Shown: positions 20,077 to 33,600 of the stretch, in pieces | How the letters are laid out: the number at the start of each line of letters is the position of its first letter | How positions within the stretch are numbered: the first letter of the stretch is position 1 | Source: Plectosphaerella cucumerina | Taxonomy: Eukaryota; Ascomycota; Sordariomycetes; Glomerellales; Plectosphaerellaceae | DNA length: 64,000 nt | NCBI GenBank assembly: GCA_020746995.1 | Contig: JAGPXD010000001.1 | Coordinates: 1,860,001 to 1,924,000, forward strand | Reading direction: 5' to 3' | Program-made: the position numbers and the translations under genes | The notes under the pieces: generated by a model | Database searches by the model: none | What the model was told of the DNA's origin: nothing | The model's input: only the letters and a program-made list of their open reading frames with translations

Positions 20077-21758
20077 TCTGCCGGCGAGCCTTTTGGTGCC
20101 CCCGCGATGCCAGTGAAAGCGCACGACCGGTGTTGTGGACGCGTCGCTTCAGGGCGGCCTCTGGGCTGGGGGAGGGACGAGCAACCTGGTCTCGACAGGA
20201 GAGGCTACGGGATTGTCGATTGACCCGCGTCGAGGCCGCGATATCGGGTCAGGACTGATCGTGATGAAATCCGCGGTCTGCCCTGGGCTGGGGTTCAATT
20301 CAATGGACTTAGAAGGAAGATTCTGCCTCTTTTGACCGACAAAATTCTTCAGACCGCTCCCCCTTTTGGGACTCGGGCGGCTGGGTGATGGGCACTGTGA
20401 TTGGCTGGTCAATTTTTGCCCCTCCTTGCGGTGGCAGGTGCCGGGGTTAGTGCCCGCTGATAAGCCTGTTATCAGACGACCATGTTGTCGGTCACGTGGA
20501 GTGCAATCCAGGGTTGACCGAGGTGGACATGTCGTTGAAGGTCGATACGGACGATTTCCACATCCTCCATGTTAAAGACGCCTTGCTATGTTTGCTTGCC
20601 TCAGCATCAGACTGTAAGTCTTGGCTGTCTGCACTAACACACTAACATGACGTCTCACTCGGCCGAAGCATGGCCATAGCAAACGGCACTTCTCAAGACC
20701 CTCTGAACTTCTCAAGTTTTGGCCAATCCCCGCTGTCTTTGGACTCCATTCCGTGCCAGTGTGCTCGAGTCATTCTCAAGTCCGGCAGCAATAGTCAAGT
20801 GTCCAGATGTCGATCTCAGCATCCCCAATTGAATTGAGGCTCAACTGCGCAGCTCAATGTCTGCTGTCTATGCTAAATTAGAGGGACTTTGGTTTGTGTC
20901 GAATCCTCCGCCGATCCGCCGTATCACAATGGCACACTGTATGCTCAGGCACACCTCTCTCTCGCGCTGATCCTTCCGTCAGTTCCACTCAAGTGTCTGT
21001 CTGCTCCACGGCACGGCACGTTGCTTGCCGGCATTAATTGGGCGCCCACCTGGCCACCGCGCAGACTCACAGAGGCACATTTCAGTGACAGCCAGGCGCT
21101 GGTTTCAGGCGAAGGATCACCAAGGAGGGGGGCGACCCGTCCTTCGTCCTTCAGATGGCCCGTGCGGCCCCGGTATCTCGGCGGACGTTCTGGCACCCGT
21201 TGATCAGATGGGGCCATCGGTCGCGTTGGCCTGAAGGAAGCAACAGACATCCTACAGTCTGCGCCCATCCGCAGAACTCTGGGCAACATTGGCATTCGGG
21301 GCAGTCAGCACGCCAAGATGACCACGTCCACACACACAGGGGCTGCAGCCTCGCGTTACCTCATCTGCCCAGACCTCAAGCAGGGGAAACTTGGACTGGG
21401 CAGGACAGGGTAAACAGGGCCTTCGAGTCCACTGTACTGTGCTTTCCAACTGTCGCGTGCTCCTCCGATTGCTTCATCTTTCCCTTGTCAACCTCCAATT
21501 GCCGTCCCACGTCTGTCACTATCGTCGCCTTTCTCTCGATCCCTGATCTTATATCAATTGCCAGCGCTTTAGCGAGTGTAATTCTGTCTTCAGAGCGTAG
21601 CCGCCCATTACCAATAGCGCTGCATTCAAAGTGTCCAATTCAGCCAACATCTGGCGCCTAGGACACATCCAGCACTCAACTCGGACGGGGCAAATGAGCC
21701 AGTCGCTCCACTACGCCAAAGCTTATCAGACACGCCGTCATCACCAGGGCGCCTCACA
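20077..21758. other. Divergent intergenic region, zinc-finger factor / GH92 gene
   Basis: A 1.7-kb gap between divergent genes with no supported coding sequence. It contains a paired GATA palindrome and a CACGTG box (20457-20498, listed separately), both nearer the transcription-factor side. Confidence 0.5.
20457..20498. promoter_or_regulatory. Inverted GATA-site pair and adjacent E-box
   Basis: CTGATAA (20457-20463) and TTATCAG (20469-20475) form a perfect 7-bp inverted repeat with a 5-base spacer, giving two TGATAA sites of the kind bound by AreA, SreA or White-collar GATA factors. CACGTG follows at 20493-20498 in a TCACGTGG context. The group lies about 380 bp upstream of the zinc-finger gene's ATG. 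Binding is inferred from motif only. Confidence 0.4.
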
Positions 21759-24572
21759 ATGAGGAGCAGAGACCTTCTCTGGCTCATCGCCGGCGTCGTA
21801 TCGGCAGACACACCGGACTTGACAAAGTTCGTCAAAACTGATGTACGAAGATCGTGTGTTACATCCTCCCACAAGACCTTACTGACCACCATCAGACTGG
21901 CACAATCGCAGGCGGAAATGCCTTCCCCGGAGTGTCGCGTCCCTATGGCATGGCCAAGCTCGGCCCGGATCTGGAAAACGGTCACGATGCCTACTCGGGC
22001 TACCTGCCAGACGGAGAATTCATCGGCTTCTCCATGCTCCACGAGCACGGCACCGGAGGTGCCCCCAAGTATGGTGTCGTCAACCAGATGCCCATCGTCG
22101 GCAGCATCGAGAACCCCATGATCACAAACACGGACACCAGAAATGGTCCCGACGAGACAGAGGTCGGCTACTACAAGTCCACCCTTGGTTCAGGCGTTGT
22201 CGTGGAACTGGCCGCCGCCGACAGGGCCGGCTTGTACAAGTACACGTTTCCCAGCGGAGGCAAGGACGCCAATGTCATTGTCGATGTCTCACACGTCCTC
22301 AAGTCATACAGAGGGCAAGGACTCGGACAGAACTACCTCGGCGGAACCATCTCGGTCGACGACAGGCGCAACGGCGACATTAAGTACACTGGTCATGGCA
22401 CGTACAATATGGCAAGGTCCCTTCACAGCGTCAATTTCCAGATGACCGCCTACTAACTCGTTCCAGGGTTGGAACAGGGCCGGCCCCTGGACTGTCTACT
22501 TCTGCGGCTACTTCGACAAGCCTGCCAAGTTCAAGACCTTTATCGGCAAGGATCTCACGTCACAGGATCTCAGCGATTACGACGAGGACGCCTTGCGGGA
22601 ATCCAAAGATGCTCGTGTCGGTGCTGTCTTCTCCTTCTCAGATGCCGAAGTCACGTCGAGGGTAGGGGTCTCCTTCATCTCCACCGATCAGGCTTGCGGC
22701 AATGTCGACAGAGAAATCCCTGCCGACACTACCCTCGACGCTCTGCGCGAAGAAACCCGTGCTGTGTGGAATGAACAGATCCTGTCAAAGTTTCAGACAA
22801 CAGACACGGATGATCGGAAGCGCACGCAGCTTTACACCGCGCTCTACTTCATGAACCTCCTCCCTCAGAACAAGACGGGCGAGAACCCTGGCTGGAAGTC
22901 GGAAGAGCCATATTACGATGATATCTTTACCTTTTGGGACACCTTCCGCTGCACCACCTCCCTGATGCACATCGTACATCCCACGGCATACGAAGAGTTC
23001 ATTCGCTCTCTCATCGACACATGGCGCCACGAGGGCTACGTCTCCGATGCCCGCTCGTCCTTCTGGAACGGCGCCGTTCAGGCAGGCTCCAACAGCGACA
23101 ACGTTCTGGCTGACGCATACGTAAAGGGTGTCAGGGGCAAAGTCAACTGGAACGATGGTTTCGCGGCCATGGTCAAGAATGCCGAAGTTACCCCCGAGAA
23201 CAACGATGACAACCGCGATCCCCGAGGATCTACAAAGGAGGGTAGGGGCGCGCTGCCCGACTGGCTTGAGTACGGCTACATCACGTCAAAGTTTACGAGG
23301 TCCATCACCCGCGCGGTTGAGTACTCGGTCAACGACTTCGCCTTATACCAGGTCGCAAGGGGCCTCAAGAAGCAGGAGGAGGCGGAGAAGTACCTCAACC
23401 GCTCGCAAAACTGGCGGAACCAGTGGAACCCCGACCTCAAAGCCCTCGGCTTCAGCGGCTTCCTCGGCCCTCGTGAACATGACGGCTTCAAAGACCACGA
23501 CCCTCTCAGCTGTGGTGGTTGCTACTGGGGTGACCTGCTCTACCAGGGCCTCTCGTGGGAGTACTCCTTCAACGCTCATCACGACATGGGCCACCTCATC
23601 AACCTTACCGGCGGGCCCGAGACCTTCACCAAGCGTCTCGAGAAGACCTTCGAGCAGGGCGCGTACCAAGGCAACGGCGCCTTTGGCAACACAATCTTCA
23701 ACCCCGGCAACGAGCCTAGCTTCGGCACCCCTTACCTCTACAACTTTGTCAAGCGCCAGCACCTCTCCGTCGAGCGCAGCCGCTACATCGCACGCGAGTA
23801 CTACAAGCCCGCCCCCAACGGATTGCCGGGCAACAGCGACGCCGGCGCCATGGAGTCTTGGCTTCTCTGGAGCATGATTGGCATGTACCCCCTCACCGGC
23901 CAGACCACCTTCCTCATCGTAAGCCCCTGGTTCGAGGACCTGCGCATCGCCCTCGCCGGTGGCAAGGAGCTGCACATCACCGCCACCGGCGTCGACGAGG
24001 ACTACCACAGCTGGTACGTGCAGTCGCTCAAGGTCAACGGCAAGGCATGGGACCGCAACTGGCTCGCCTGGTCCGACGTCTTCGCAGAAGGCGGCACTAT
24101 GGAGTTCGTCCTCGGACGCGAGCCGAAGGAATGGGATACGGGTGCGCCACCGCCAAGCCCGGCTACCGGTGTGGCCGAGTGGGATGGCGCTTCTGGGGGA
24201 TCGGGGGACGAGACTAACCGCCCGGAAGGTGGTAGCCGCGGCGGCGAGGATGGTGCCCACGCCTCGCCGGCACCGGGAAGTAGCAGCAACCTGAGCACGG
24301 GGGCGACCGTCGGCATCGTCGTCGGCGCCATCGGCGCTTCCGCCCTGCTCGCGGGCCTTCTCGTCAAGTGGTGCCTCGGCAGGCGGCGGAGCCCGGCGGC
24401 CGAGGGCAACAGCGGCACCTCGACCCCAAACCTCGAGGCGCGGCCCTCGGCGTGGGAGCGCGTGTTCCAGCGCCGCCCGCTTCTGGCCGAACAAGGCCAT
24501 GACGACCTCGAGATGGACGACCAGAGGCCGGGTAACGCCCCGACAGCGGCCTACACCGACCGCGAGCCATGA
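21759..24572 (+). CDS. Secreted GH92 alpha-mannosidase with C-terminal membrane anchor
   Basis: Exons 21759-21842, 21896-22411 and 22467-24572 give 901 residues. Intron 1 is GT-AG (53 nt). Intron 2 (22412-22466, 55 nt) begins with GC (GCAAGG) and restores the family-typical TYNxGWNR motif; no GT donor does so in frame. Residues 1-16 are a signal peptide. The N-terminal beta-sandwich (GTIAGGNAFPGVSRPYG) and the catalytic (alpha/alpha) domain follow, with YYDDIFTFWDTFR, WEYSFNAHHDMGHL and GNSDAGAMESW motifs; the last carries the Asp cluster used by this calcium-dependent family. Family role: release of alpha-linked mannose from glycans. After a Gly/Ser/Pro-rich linker, residues about 812-834 form one transmembrane helix with a basic cytosolic stop-transfer, so the enzyme is probably wall- or vacuole-facing and tethered. 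Confidence 0.9.
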
Positions 24573-24801
24573 ACCACACACACAAGGTACAAATATAGAC
24601 GGCAGCCCTTTCCGGGGTATGGACCAATATGAACAATGTATTGTTTCTCGCTAAACTGAAAATAAACATCCCCAACGCCTCGCCGTGAATGTCGATCGGC
24701 CCAGGATGAGATGGCCAGAAAGCGCGCGTGTGCTCACACGGGGGGTATCCGTACATAATCGGGCTATGCTAAACAAAACAGGACTCATGAAGGCATACAA
24801 G

Positions 24802-26839
24802 CTACTTTCCCCACACGTTCCGGAACTCCTCCTCGTCAGCGACGCGGAAGTGCGGGTTCGGGCTATCCTCATGATCCTCGCGATTCTCCTCCGCCCATGG
24901 CGAGGTTGGGGTGTCGTCCGGGGAAGGCTTGTCGGCAGGGGGCGGTGACGGCTGGTTGGAGCTCGAGGCGCTGCCGTCATTCTGTGCCTGTGGCTGCGGA
25001 GGTGCCAGTCCGGGGCTCGACTTTCGGCTCTCCTCACCGGGTTCCGATGTCTTAGGGCTGGGCTGCTGCGGGGGTGAAGTGGCGGGCTTCTTCTGAGCCT
25101 GCTTGGAGCTCTTCTTCGGTCGGCTGCTTCCTGGTGAAGGGGTGTTTTGATGACTGCTGCGTCGGCTGGAAGCCTCTGGCCGGGATGAAGATGGACTGGG
25201 CGATGCCACTGGTTGGTATCGATGGCTGCTGTCGGAAGAGGACTTGTACCGGTCTCGCAGGGGCTCGTATGCCGTGATGACAGGGTACTGATCGGTCATG
25301 TCAGCAGAGTTGGAGGGCAGGTAGACGGTCAACTCACATTCCAATCTCCATACTCCAGGTCTCTTGCCTTGTCATACAGCCGCTCGTCTTCAGGATCATG
25401 CGACGGGTCGTCGTCAATGTCGTGGAAGGTGCCGTTCGCATAGTTGTACTGCTCGCTGGGGCCGCCTGCTGTCCCCTGGAGCAAAGGATCACGTTCGTTC
25501 AGGTCGCGGTTGACCTGTCTGTCGACCTGACCTGGCGTGGGGATCCAGTATTTTCCCTTTCCACCCCTCTGGTAGCGCATGCCTTCCTTCAGCCGGCCAA
25601 GACGGGCACGGGACTCCTCGTGTGCCATGATCTTGTCGCCCGAGTCAAATTGCCTGTAGCCGTAGCGGTCGCCCACAAACGTCTGTTTCGTGTCCTCAAT
25701 AAGGTCCACGACACCAAAGGCGTCCCTGAAGGCGTGGCGAACTGGCATCCTCGCGCAGAGGGCGTTCTGGTGGGCGAAGTCCTGCCACGAGAAGGCATAC
25801 CAATGGGCGATGGCGAAGGCGGGCATCTCGATACAGATAAGAGCGTCCTGAATGGCTGCGGCAAGGTTGTCGGGAGTGTATCCCTCGACATTGTCGGGGA
25901 TAGCGCCCAGCCAGACAAGAATGGACAGCATGAAGCCCTGCCAGTACGAGGCGAAGATGATGAGCTTGACGCACAGAAACTTCGGGACGGGTCTGAAGCG
26001 CTGCAGATCGTTGTGCATGCAGACCCAGAACAGACCCAGCGAGTACAGACTGAGCGAAACGCTGATGTTGTAGATGATGCCGCTCCAGAAGTATCCCGAC
26101 TTGAGGCCCACATAACCTTCCTGGTACGTGTTTGTAGCTTTCATGACGATGGCAGCAATGCTGAGTATGGGCTTGAGCCAGGCGTACTGCAGGATGCCCC
26201 GCTTGATGGCCAGGAAGGTATGCGGATCGGAGATGTCAACGCGCGCAAGGACGTGGTTCATGGGCCAGAGGTGGCTGACGGGCTCCCTTCCGTGTGTCAT
26301 GATGATGAGGGCGCGCTCGCCGTCGAGGTAGTTGATAAGGAGCTGGAAGAAGGTGTAGATAGTGAAGGCCTGCGGGAACATGTTAGATTGGTTCTCCGGC
26401 ATCTCTCTAGGTATGGACATGCCTCGTAGATATCGCGGACGGGATCCACGAATTGCGCTGCCGTCAGGGAGATCATGCTCGTCCACGATGCTATCGAGTA
26501 AATCGGCACCCTGTCGAGCGTTAGCCACGCTCCCTGTTTGGTTCTTCGTTACATGGCACATACATGAGCAAGATGCGCACGACATATCTTTGCAAATGTG
26601 GCTTTCTGTAGTTCTTCCTGTGCCATAATCAGCATCTTGTCTTGTCGGAGGCGGGACCGACTCTCGGAGGTTCGTACGCTTGGAGGAGAATGGATCTGGA
26701 AGGCATATGTTGATTAGCTTGTGCGAGGAAGCGCGTTCAAGATCCAGACTCACACAGCAGAAGCCGCAGTGGCGATGAGAGCAGCCACACCGGCGACGAT
26801 GATAGTCGCCGCGGTGAGCTTCTGTCCAGTTCCGCCCAT
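24802..26839 (-). CDS. OST-alpha / TMEM184 (DUF300) family multispanning membrane protein
   Basis: Six exons: 26754-26839, 26678-26695, 26564-26617, 26423-26510, 25338-26369 and 24802-25287, total 587 residues. Five introns of 50-60 nt separate them. Intron 4 (26370-26422) starts GC (GAG|GCATGT) and joins DIYE to AFTIYTFF; no GT donor keeps the frame. Exon 2 is an 18-nt microexon. The protein has about seven transmembrane helices in residues 5-310 and the family motifs ERALIIMTHGREP, LKRGILQYAWLKP-like and KFLCVKLIIFASYWQG. The C-terminal 200 residues are Ser/Pro-rich and disordered. Relatives are solute-transporter-like proteins of the vacuolar or endosomal membrane; the substrate is not known. 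Confidence 0.87.
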
Positions 26840-27610
26840 TTTGAGAGGCCCTTGGCAGCCTGTCGAATGCCTGTTGTTCTTATCGGTGTTGCGCAACCAT
26901 GGCGTGCGCGCGTGTCTCTGGGAAGTCTCTGGGAGAGTTGCGTCTGGCTGTGGCGGGGGGAAGGCGGCTTCTTCAGGCAGCGAGATTGTTGGATACGGCG
27001 CAATGACGAGACGCTGTCCGGCTGACGGCGATGTTGGAGCGAGGAGGATGGATGGCAAGCGAGCGAAGTACCGTTGCTGTTGAAACCTGCCCCGAGGTAC
27101 ATTGGCGCCGTGGGGGGAGCTGTGGAGCTATGGCTCCGGGGTAGCTTAGCGTCGTGCAGCGCGTCACTGCACTGCGTCCGGGCGCCACAGCACGATGTCG
27201 GTCGGTCAGTCGCGGCCGCCCCCGTCCAAATTTGGCGGCGCGGCTCCCGGTCGTTGAGGCGTGAGTAGCTAGCGTCCATCTGCAGGGTACCTGCCCAGAG
27301 AGCTCGAGATGCATCTCTAGACCGCCATCCACGCCAACCAGGGATTGCTGTCATTCACACACAAATTAGGGGCACCGAGAGCCTATGCGCTCACCGAATT
27401 GATCACTGCCCGAGGCTGCCGCGAGCCTCACACGACGTCGGTCCACCACCCGAGCCCAACATCGAACCGTAAACCCGAAGCAACACAACATTCCTGCCCT
27501 CCGACGACATCCCGCGATGGCCTGTCGAGTGCCCCTCCATTCCGAACAGACGAAGTAGCGGGAGTAAGCAATAGAGCACTGGGCTTGGCCCTGGGGACTC
27601 TGCAGACATC
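26840..27610. other. Divergent promoter region, OST-alpha-like / CSF1
   Basis: The 771 bases separate divergent genes. No coding exon is supported; several short open frames overlap on both strands. Confidence 0.5.
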
Positions 27611-30600
27611 ATGTCTGAGGGAACAGCAAGGCCGGACAACACGGGCGCGGACGATGGCCCCGTGTTCGATGGTGTCTTCCTGGCCTACCTCATAGTCTGC
27701 GCTTTCATGGCCATCTTCTTCCTCCTATACTTCAACCGCCTTCTCGGATACATCGTGTCACTTGGTGTTCGAACCTGGGCATGGCACCAGTACCGCGTGC
27801 ACATACGAATACAAGCGTTGCAAGTCTCCCTTCTCGGTGGTCGAGTCTTCTTCACCGGATTACGATATCATGGAAACAACGAAGCGTTCCATGTTCAGCA
27901 TGGGTACATCACGTGGAGATACTGGCTTTGGAGGGTCCAAGATGTCGACATCAAGGCGTCTGCGAAGGTACGGAGAGCGCAGAATGAGCAAGGGTCACCG
28001 AGCAAATCGACAGGGAAGCCAGAGCTGCCAAGTCGCATCACCGTGACATTGGCTGGACTCGAATGGTTCGTCTACAACCGGAGTGCCGTCTATGACGGGA
28101 TTCTTGCCGGCCTGACGGACGAAACGCCGCCGGAGGGCGTGCCTGCTGCACCAGTCCCCTCCGCCGAGGGAGAAGCCAGTATACGAAATCGCAGCCGCGG
28201 GTCAAAAGAAAAGCCGTCCAACGAGCCCAACGGGGCAAGAAATGGACGAGCCAGCGAAGACGAGCACCCGCCTGGTCGGCTTCAGAAGCTGGCACAAGGG
28301 CTGCGGCCGAGAGCTTCGACCAGCCGGACGAGTATCGCCTCCGAGACGGGCCCCTCATCGGCCTCTACAACGCCCGCTGCTGAGTTGCCATTCATGCTCC
28401 AGGCATTCCCCATTTACATCACCTGCCAGAAGGCAGCCTTGGTCATGGGCAACGAGAACACCAAGGGCATCCTAGTTGTCAAGGCTGACTCTTTGACCGG
28501 CGAGATCAATGCTTCCGCCTCCACAACCTGCGACCCGTACCGTCAAGTCTTCACCATCAAGTTCCAGCATCCCGTCATCGAGATGAAGGACAACGAAGAC
28601 TTCAAGGAAGACCAGGTCAAACGTGCGGCCCGGGACGACACGACAGGACAGCCACCTCTCACTAAACGCAATCTTTTCCGGCGACACAAGCGGAAAACAC
28701 TCGGTGGCCTCCGCAACCTTGTACCATGGTGGCGGAAGTCTGTCGAGTCCTTCTTTGTTGACCCTGACAGGGCGCATGCGGCCCAGTTGCCTCCAATTCG
28801 CACCGACGACCAGTGGCAGGGGCTTGCCCGGTATCTTGATGATAGCGAGCGGGATGCCAAGATGATCTGGGCCAACGTCGAGTACGCAGCTATCACAACC
28901 GTTGTTGACAGCCCAGAAGCAACACTCGTCGTATACTGGGACGTCCCTGGGAAGGTGACTGAGGATGCTTTCGGGCACGGTGGCGAGGGAGGCATCAACG
29001 GCTCCGAGGCCCCTGGATGGGGAATCAACCTCTCTGTCAACGGAGGCATAGCCAACTATGGCCCCTGGGCAGACCGTCTCAGAGCTGACATTCAGCGTGT
29101 CTTCTTCCCGGGTCTCTCCAAGAATGCCACTCCCGCCAAAACTCTCGCGGTCGGATCCGACAGAGTTCCCACACAGTTCAAACTGTTTGTTGAGCTCCTC
29201 GACGACTTGACATTGCGGATCCCAACGCGCGAGGACTCCAAGAATTGGAGATGGAAAGGGAGAGAGCCCTCAACCAAACCGGAGCCGCGGGAGCATTTGA
29301 CACGCAAGCAGCGTGCTCGCGCGCAAAAGCACAACAAGGGGGACAACGCTCCTCTGCGTCCCTCGGGCTGGCTCGACTTCAAAATCACAGCAAATGCCAC
29401 CATCTCATACTGCATGGACATGCTGGCGGGCCCCCAAGGCTTCGCCATCAAACTTGATCTTGACCTGCCTAGCACGGAGCTGTCCAGCAGCGTCAACCAC
29501 GAACTCCTGTGGCGCTCAGGCCAGCAACGGATATCATGCGACCTTTCAACGCCTCTGAAATGGAATGGCTTGCGATCGTGGCACTTCAACGTTACGTCAA
29601 GCCGACTGGAGCTGTTCCTTCTGCGTGATCACATCTTTCTACTCACGGATCTGATCGAGGACTGGGGAAGTGGACCGCCAGTGGACTATCTCGTCTTTAC
29701 CCCTTTCCGGTACTACCTCAATCTTGACTTGCGAGACTTCAAACTGTACCTCAACGTCAACGACTCCAACATCATCAACAAGCCCACCGACTTTGAGGAT
29801 AACACATACCTCGTCGTTGCCAGCCCGGCGCTGTTGGCCAACGTATGCATCCCCATTGACAAATACCGGCCACCGAAAAATGCTGTTTCTTTCGAACTCA
29901 AGGCAGAGACGATTGGAGCCGATCTCCATGTCCCGCCGTGGAACACCCAGGCTTCCTTCCTGTCATCGACACAAATCGGCGCTGCCGAGAATCTCGCGGT
30001 CAGCGGAAGCTACAACTACAACGCAACTACGTCTCCCGCAAACACCGATACTCTCATCTTGGACATCTCCGGCCAATCACCCACAGCCACAGTGTACGGT
30101 TTCATCATCCGATACGTCCTGAAGCTCAAGGACAACTACTTCGGCGACGATGTCCATTTCAAGACCTTGGATGAGTATCGCGATACTCTCCAGTTGAAGG
30201 AGCGTAACCCTGCGCTTGAGCAAGCGAATCGACCCCCAAGCAAAAAGTCCAACGATCTCGATGTCGTTTTGAGCCTCCGCATCGACGATCTGCGGCTTCT
30301 GCTTCCAGCGAACCTGTACTCGGCGAACCGCAACCTTCAACTTGAGACCGCCAACCTGGCCTTGGACCTCCGCTTCACAAATTACTACATGGACCTGGAC
30401 CTCTTGGTGGCCCCTATTGGCATTTCTCTTGGCTCTGCCGACACGGGTCCAGAAACACCCATGAGTGCGACCTCCAGCACCCAGCTGTTCATTGACGGAC
30501 TCAAGATCTATGGGCATCGCCTGTTCGGGCTGCCTCCCACGGAGCCAACTTACATGTGCAACTGGGACATCAATGTTGGCGCCCTTACCGGCGAGTGCAC

Positions 30601-33600
30601 AGCAGATTGCCTGGCAACCTTGGCCCGTGCTGGTCGTGCTTTCGGCTTCGAGTTCGACGACGATGAAAACGCTCTGATACCTGCATCCGCGCTTGTCGTG
30701 TACGACGTCACTTTCCTTCGTGTGGCAGTACAATCTGTGAAGCTCTGGCTTCATGTCGACGACGCCGCCTTCATGTTGTCGACCGCCACCATCGATGTCC
30801 ATTTCAACGACTGGGCCCGCACACACTACTCGAAGAGGGCCAACATTCGCATACCAGACCTCCAAGTCTCCTGCGTCAACTCTGAACTGGCCTCCAGGCA
30901 GCGGTTTAAGGCCCAGAGTGAGGTAGAGGCGGATGCTCTGGTGAAAACCAGTATCCACGTGGCCATCATCGGGAGAAAGTATCACTTCTCGCAAGAGAGG
31001 AAGCTTCAGCAGGAGCTCATCCGCCGCGAGGACCAGAGGACGCACCGAACTGACTTCCTTCTGGTGCCCAACATCGCCTTGGATGATTTCATTCCTGAGG
31101 CAGTCGATCCTCCGGCGCAGGACCCTCCGCCAGTCCCGCACCCAGCGGAAGCTCTTGACGGCGCCAGCGACCTGGACGATCTCTCGGAACGGTTCTCCGT
31201 ACACCGCGAACTTCGCCGCAAGAGTTCATTCCTCTCCACTACGACAGCTTCTTCAGCTTCAAGCAATAGCGTCAGGCCTGCAAGCGGGATGCGGGGTTCT
31301 CGACTTTCCGTCGGCCCCGAGAGATCTCTGAACTCTGCTCGAAACAGTAGAGCATTCACGCCCACCGGTTCGGGCAGACCTCGAACAAGAGATGTATCAG
31401 TCTCAACAGGGCGAATGTCAGCTTCACAGCGTGTTCTGCAGGAGCAGAATGGCCCCGACTACCAATCATCCATGTCCTTTGCCAGCCAATTCTTCCCGCC
31501 GTACTTCCCCTTGGAGCACGCACAGCCCAGAATCGCAGGGTCCAAGATCCCAAGCATTGGCACCGACGGCGAGCAAGACGAAGAGTTTCTGAGCTTCGGC
31601 CTCGACGACATTGACCCAGATGCTCTGAGCGAGGATCATGCCTACAGCGGGGTTGTGATAGAACTTCCATTGGGAGTCACCGCGTGTCTCAACCCTACGG
31701 CGGTCCGTTCCGTCTCCGCCCTTATTGCCGCGTTGCAGCCCTCTGAACCAGAAGATGTCCTGGACAGCCTCCATGTCAGCTCAATGACAGACATCTTTGA
31801 TCAACAAAAGATTGAGAACATCAGCGGTCAGATCAGCGACTTGTGCCTCAGAATTCCTCGAGCATCCGTTCGGTTCTTCGGATCGGCTTCCACCACGCTA
31901 GACAGCAACCAGGAAGAGCAAGACCAATACGACATCTCCCTGGGAGGGCTGGTCTTGTCGACACGCTCTACTGAGTCGATGGGCCCCAACACCGGCAACA
32001 GCACGTCAGCCCCTGCACAAAAGAAAATGGCGGTGATGGCCAGGCTCGCCTCGGCGGATCTATCTGCATCCGAGAGGGCTTATGGGGGGAACCGAGCTCA
32101 TACGGCAGTTCAGGTACACGTCGACCGCCTGATGCTTTCAATCGGCACCCGGGATGTCACATACATCGATGGAGAAATTGAGGCCATCAGAGGCAGCACT
32201 GCATCCGGTAAAATCGAATACCTTGCCTCACTGGTCCATCGGACTGGCGTCATGGCCTCGGATCTCGGCGGCCTCTTGGAGGAGACAGTCGCCCGCCACG
32301 ACCGCCGCGTCAAGAACTTCATCAACAGTCTACTTCTTGAAGGCGAGACCGTAAGCGATCCCATGTTTCTCGTGCGCCCATCTGCTGTTCTGAGAACAGC
32401 AGACCGTCATCTCAGGACATATGATGCCTGGAAGTTGAGCGTCCGACTCCGTCAGATCTGGGCCAGCCTACCCGCCCAGGCTCGAGAGACTCTGTCAGAT
32501 GACTTGTTGCACCGTTCCCGACCGGTCTCTCCCAAAGCGAGAAATCAGACCGTCGCCGCCTTCGCACGCTGGCGAAATTGGGATCTTGCCGACATTGATG
32601 ACTCGCCACTCATCAAGAACATTTTTGGCCCATCTGAGAAGGCGCAGCAGGAGTCTCCCAGTCTCCCGCTACTTGCCGCTTTGCGTCTGCGGGAAACCCA
32701 ATTCATTCTTGATCCTGGCCCGAAACAGAACAGGATCTTCTTCTCCGACCTGACTGTTCGCGCTGAGAAGAAGGCTGGGGATGGTGGTCAAAGTCCGCCT
32801 GGTGGTCCTGGTCAGGAAGAAGCAGACCTGGCGATCATCAACATCTACTGCAACGAGGCAGCCATCAATCTCAACTGGGAATTGTGCGAGCTGGCAGCCG
32901 ACATCCTGAGGCTCTCGGAGCAATCCGGAACCTCCAGCCCCCCGCGCGAGCGCAAGCAGGACGAGATGGTCCCGAGTACCCAGAAACGCAAAGGGGGACT
33001 ATCATATCATGTCGTTACCGTCTTGAGAAGGGGCTCCATCGAAGTTGACACCATTAACCTCAGCGCAAAGTCTCTCGCTCATGACTTGCAAGCTTCACTG
33101 CTCACGGGCGCTTCAGGACAGAACAACACTTCGCTCGACTTCATTCTCAGCTGCGAAGCCGTCACATCGCGGCTACACCATCATTCCGAGAACCTTGGCA
33201 TGTTCCAGCTGAGGAAGCCGAGTGTGGTGTTCTCCCATGAACTTCGACAGCTGGAGAGTGTTTCGTGCCATACAATCAAAGCCACAGCAAGCAGCCATTC
33301 GCTCTCTCTTGCTGTGAAGCAAGACCCGATCGGCCTACTGGAGGTAGCCGATGTTCTCGTCAAAGATGAGCTCGCTCAGTTGATTCAGCTCAAGAACCGA
33401 CTGCCGCTCTCTTCGAACAAGCCAACAACCGAGAACAAGAGTCTGTCACACCGGCTATCCACATACCGTGTCAACGTCGCCTTGTTCCTGGATGAGTACA
33501 ACATCAGTCTGCCACTCCTGCAATCTCTCACGTACAACATCTCCGGGGTGGTCGCAAGAGCTGCTGTGGCTGCCAACTTCGGCCGCGAGCTAATCTTCGA

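Noticed and set aside
22400..22476. A GT donor alternative (GTACAA at 22402) with acceptor after AACAG for GH92 intron 2
   Set aside because: It is in frame but deletes the family-conserved YNxGWNR segment, whereas the GC donor at 22412 keeps it.
23343..24581. A 412-codon open frame antisense to the GH92 gene
   Set aside because: No motifs and composition typical of an antisense shadow; the sense strand has clear GH92 motifs.
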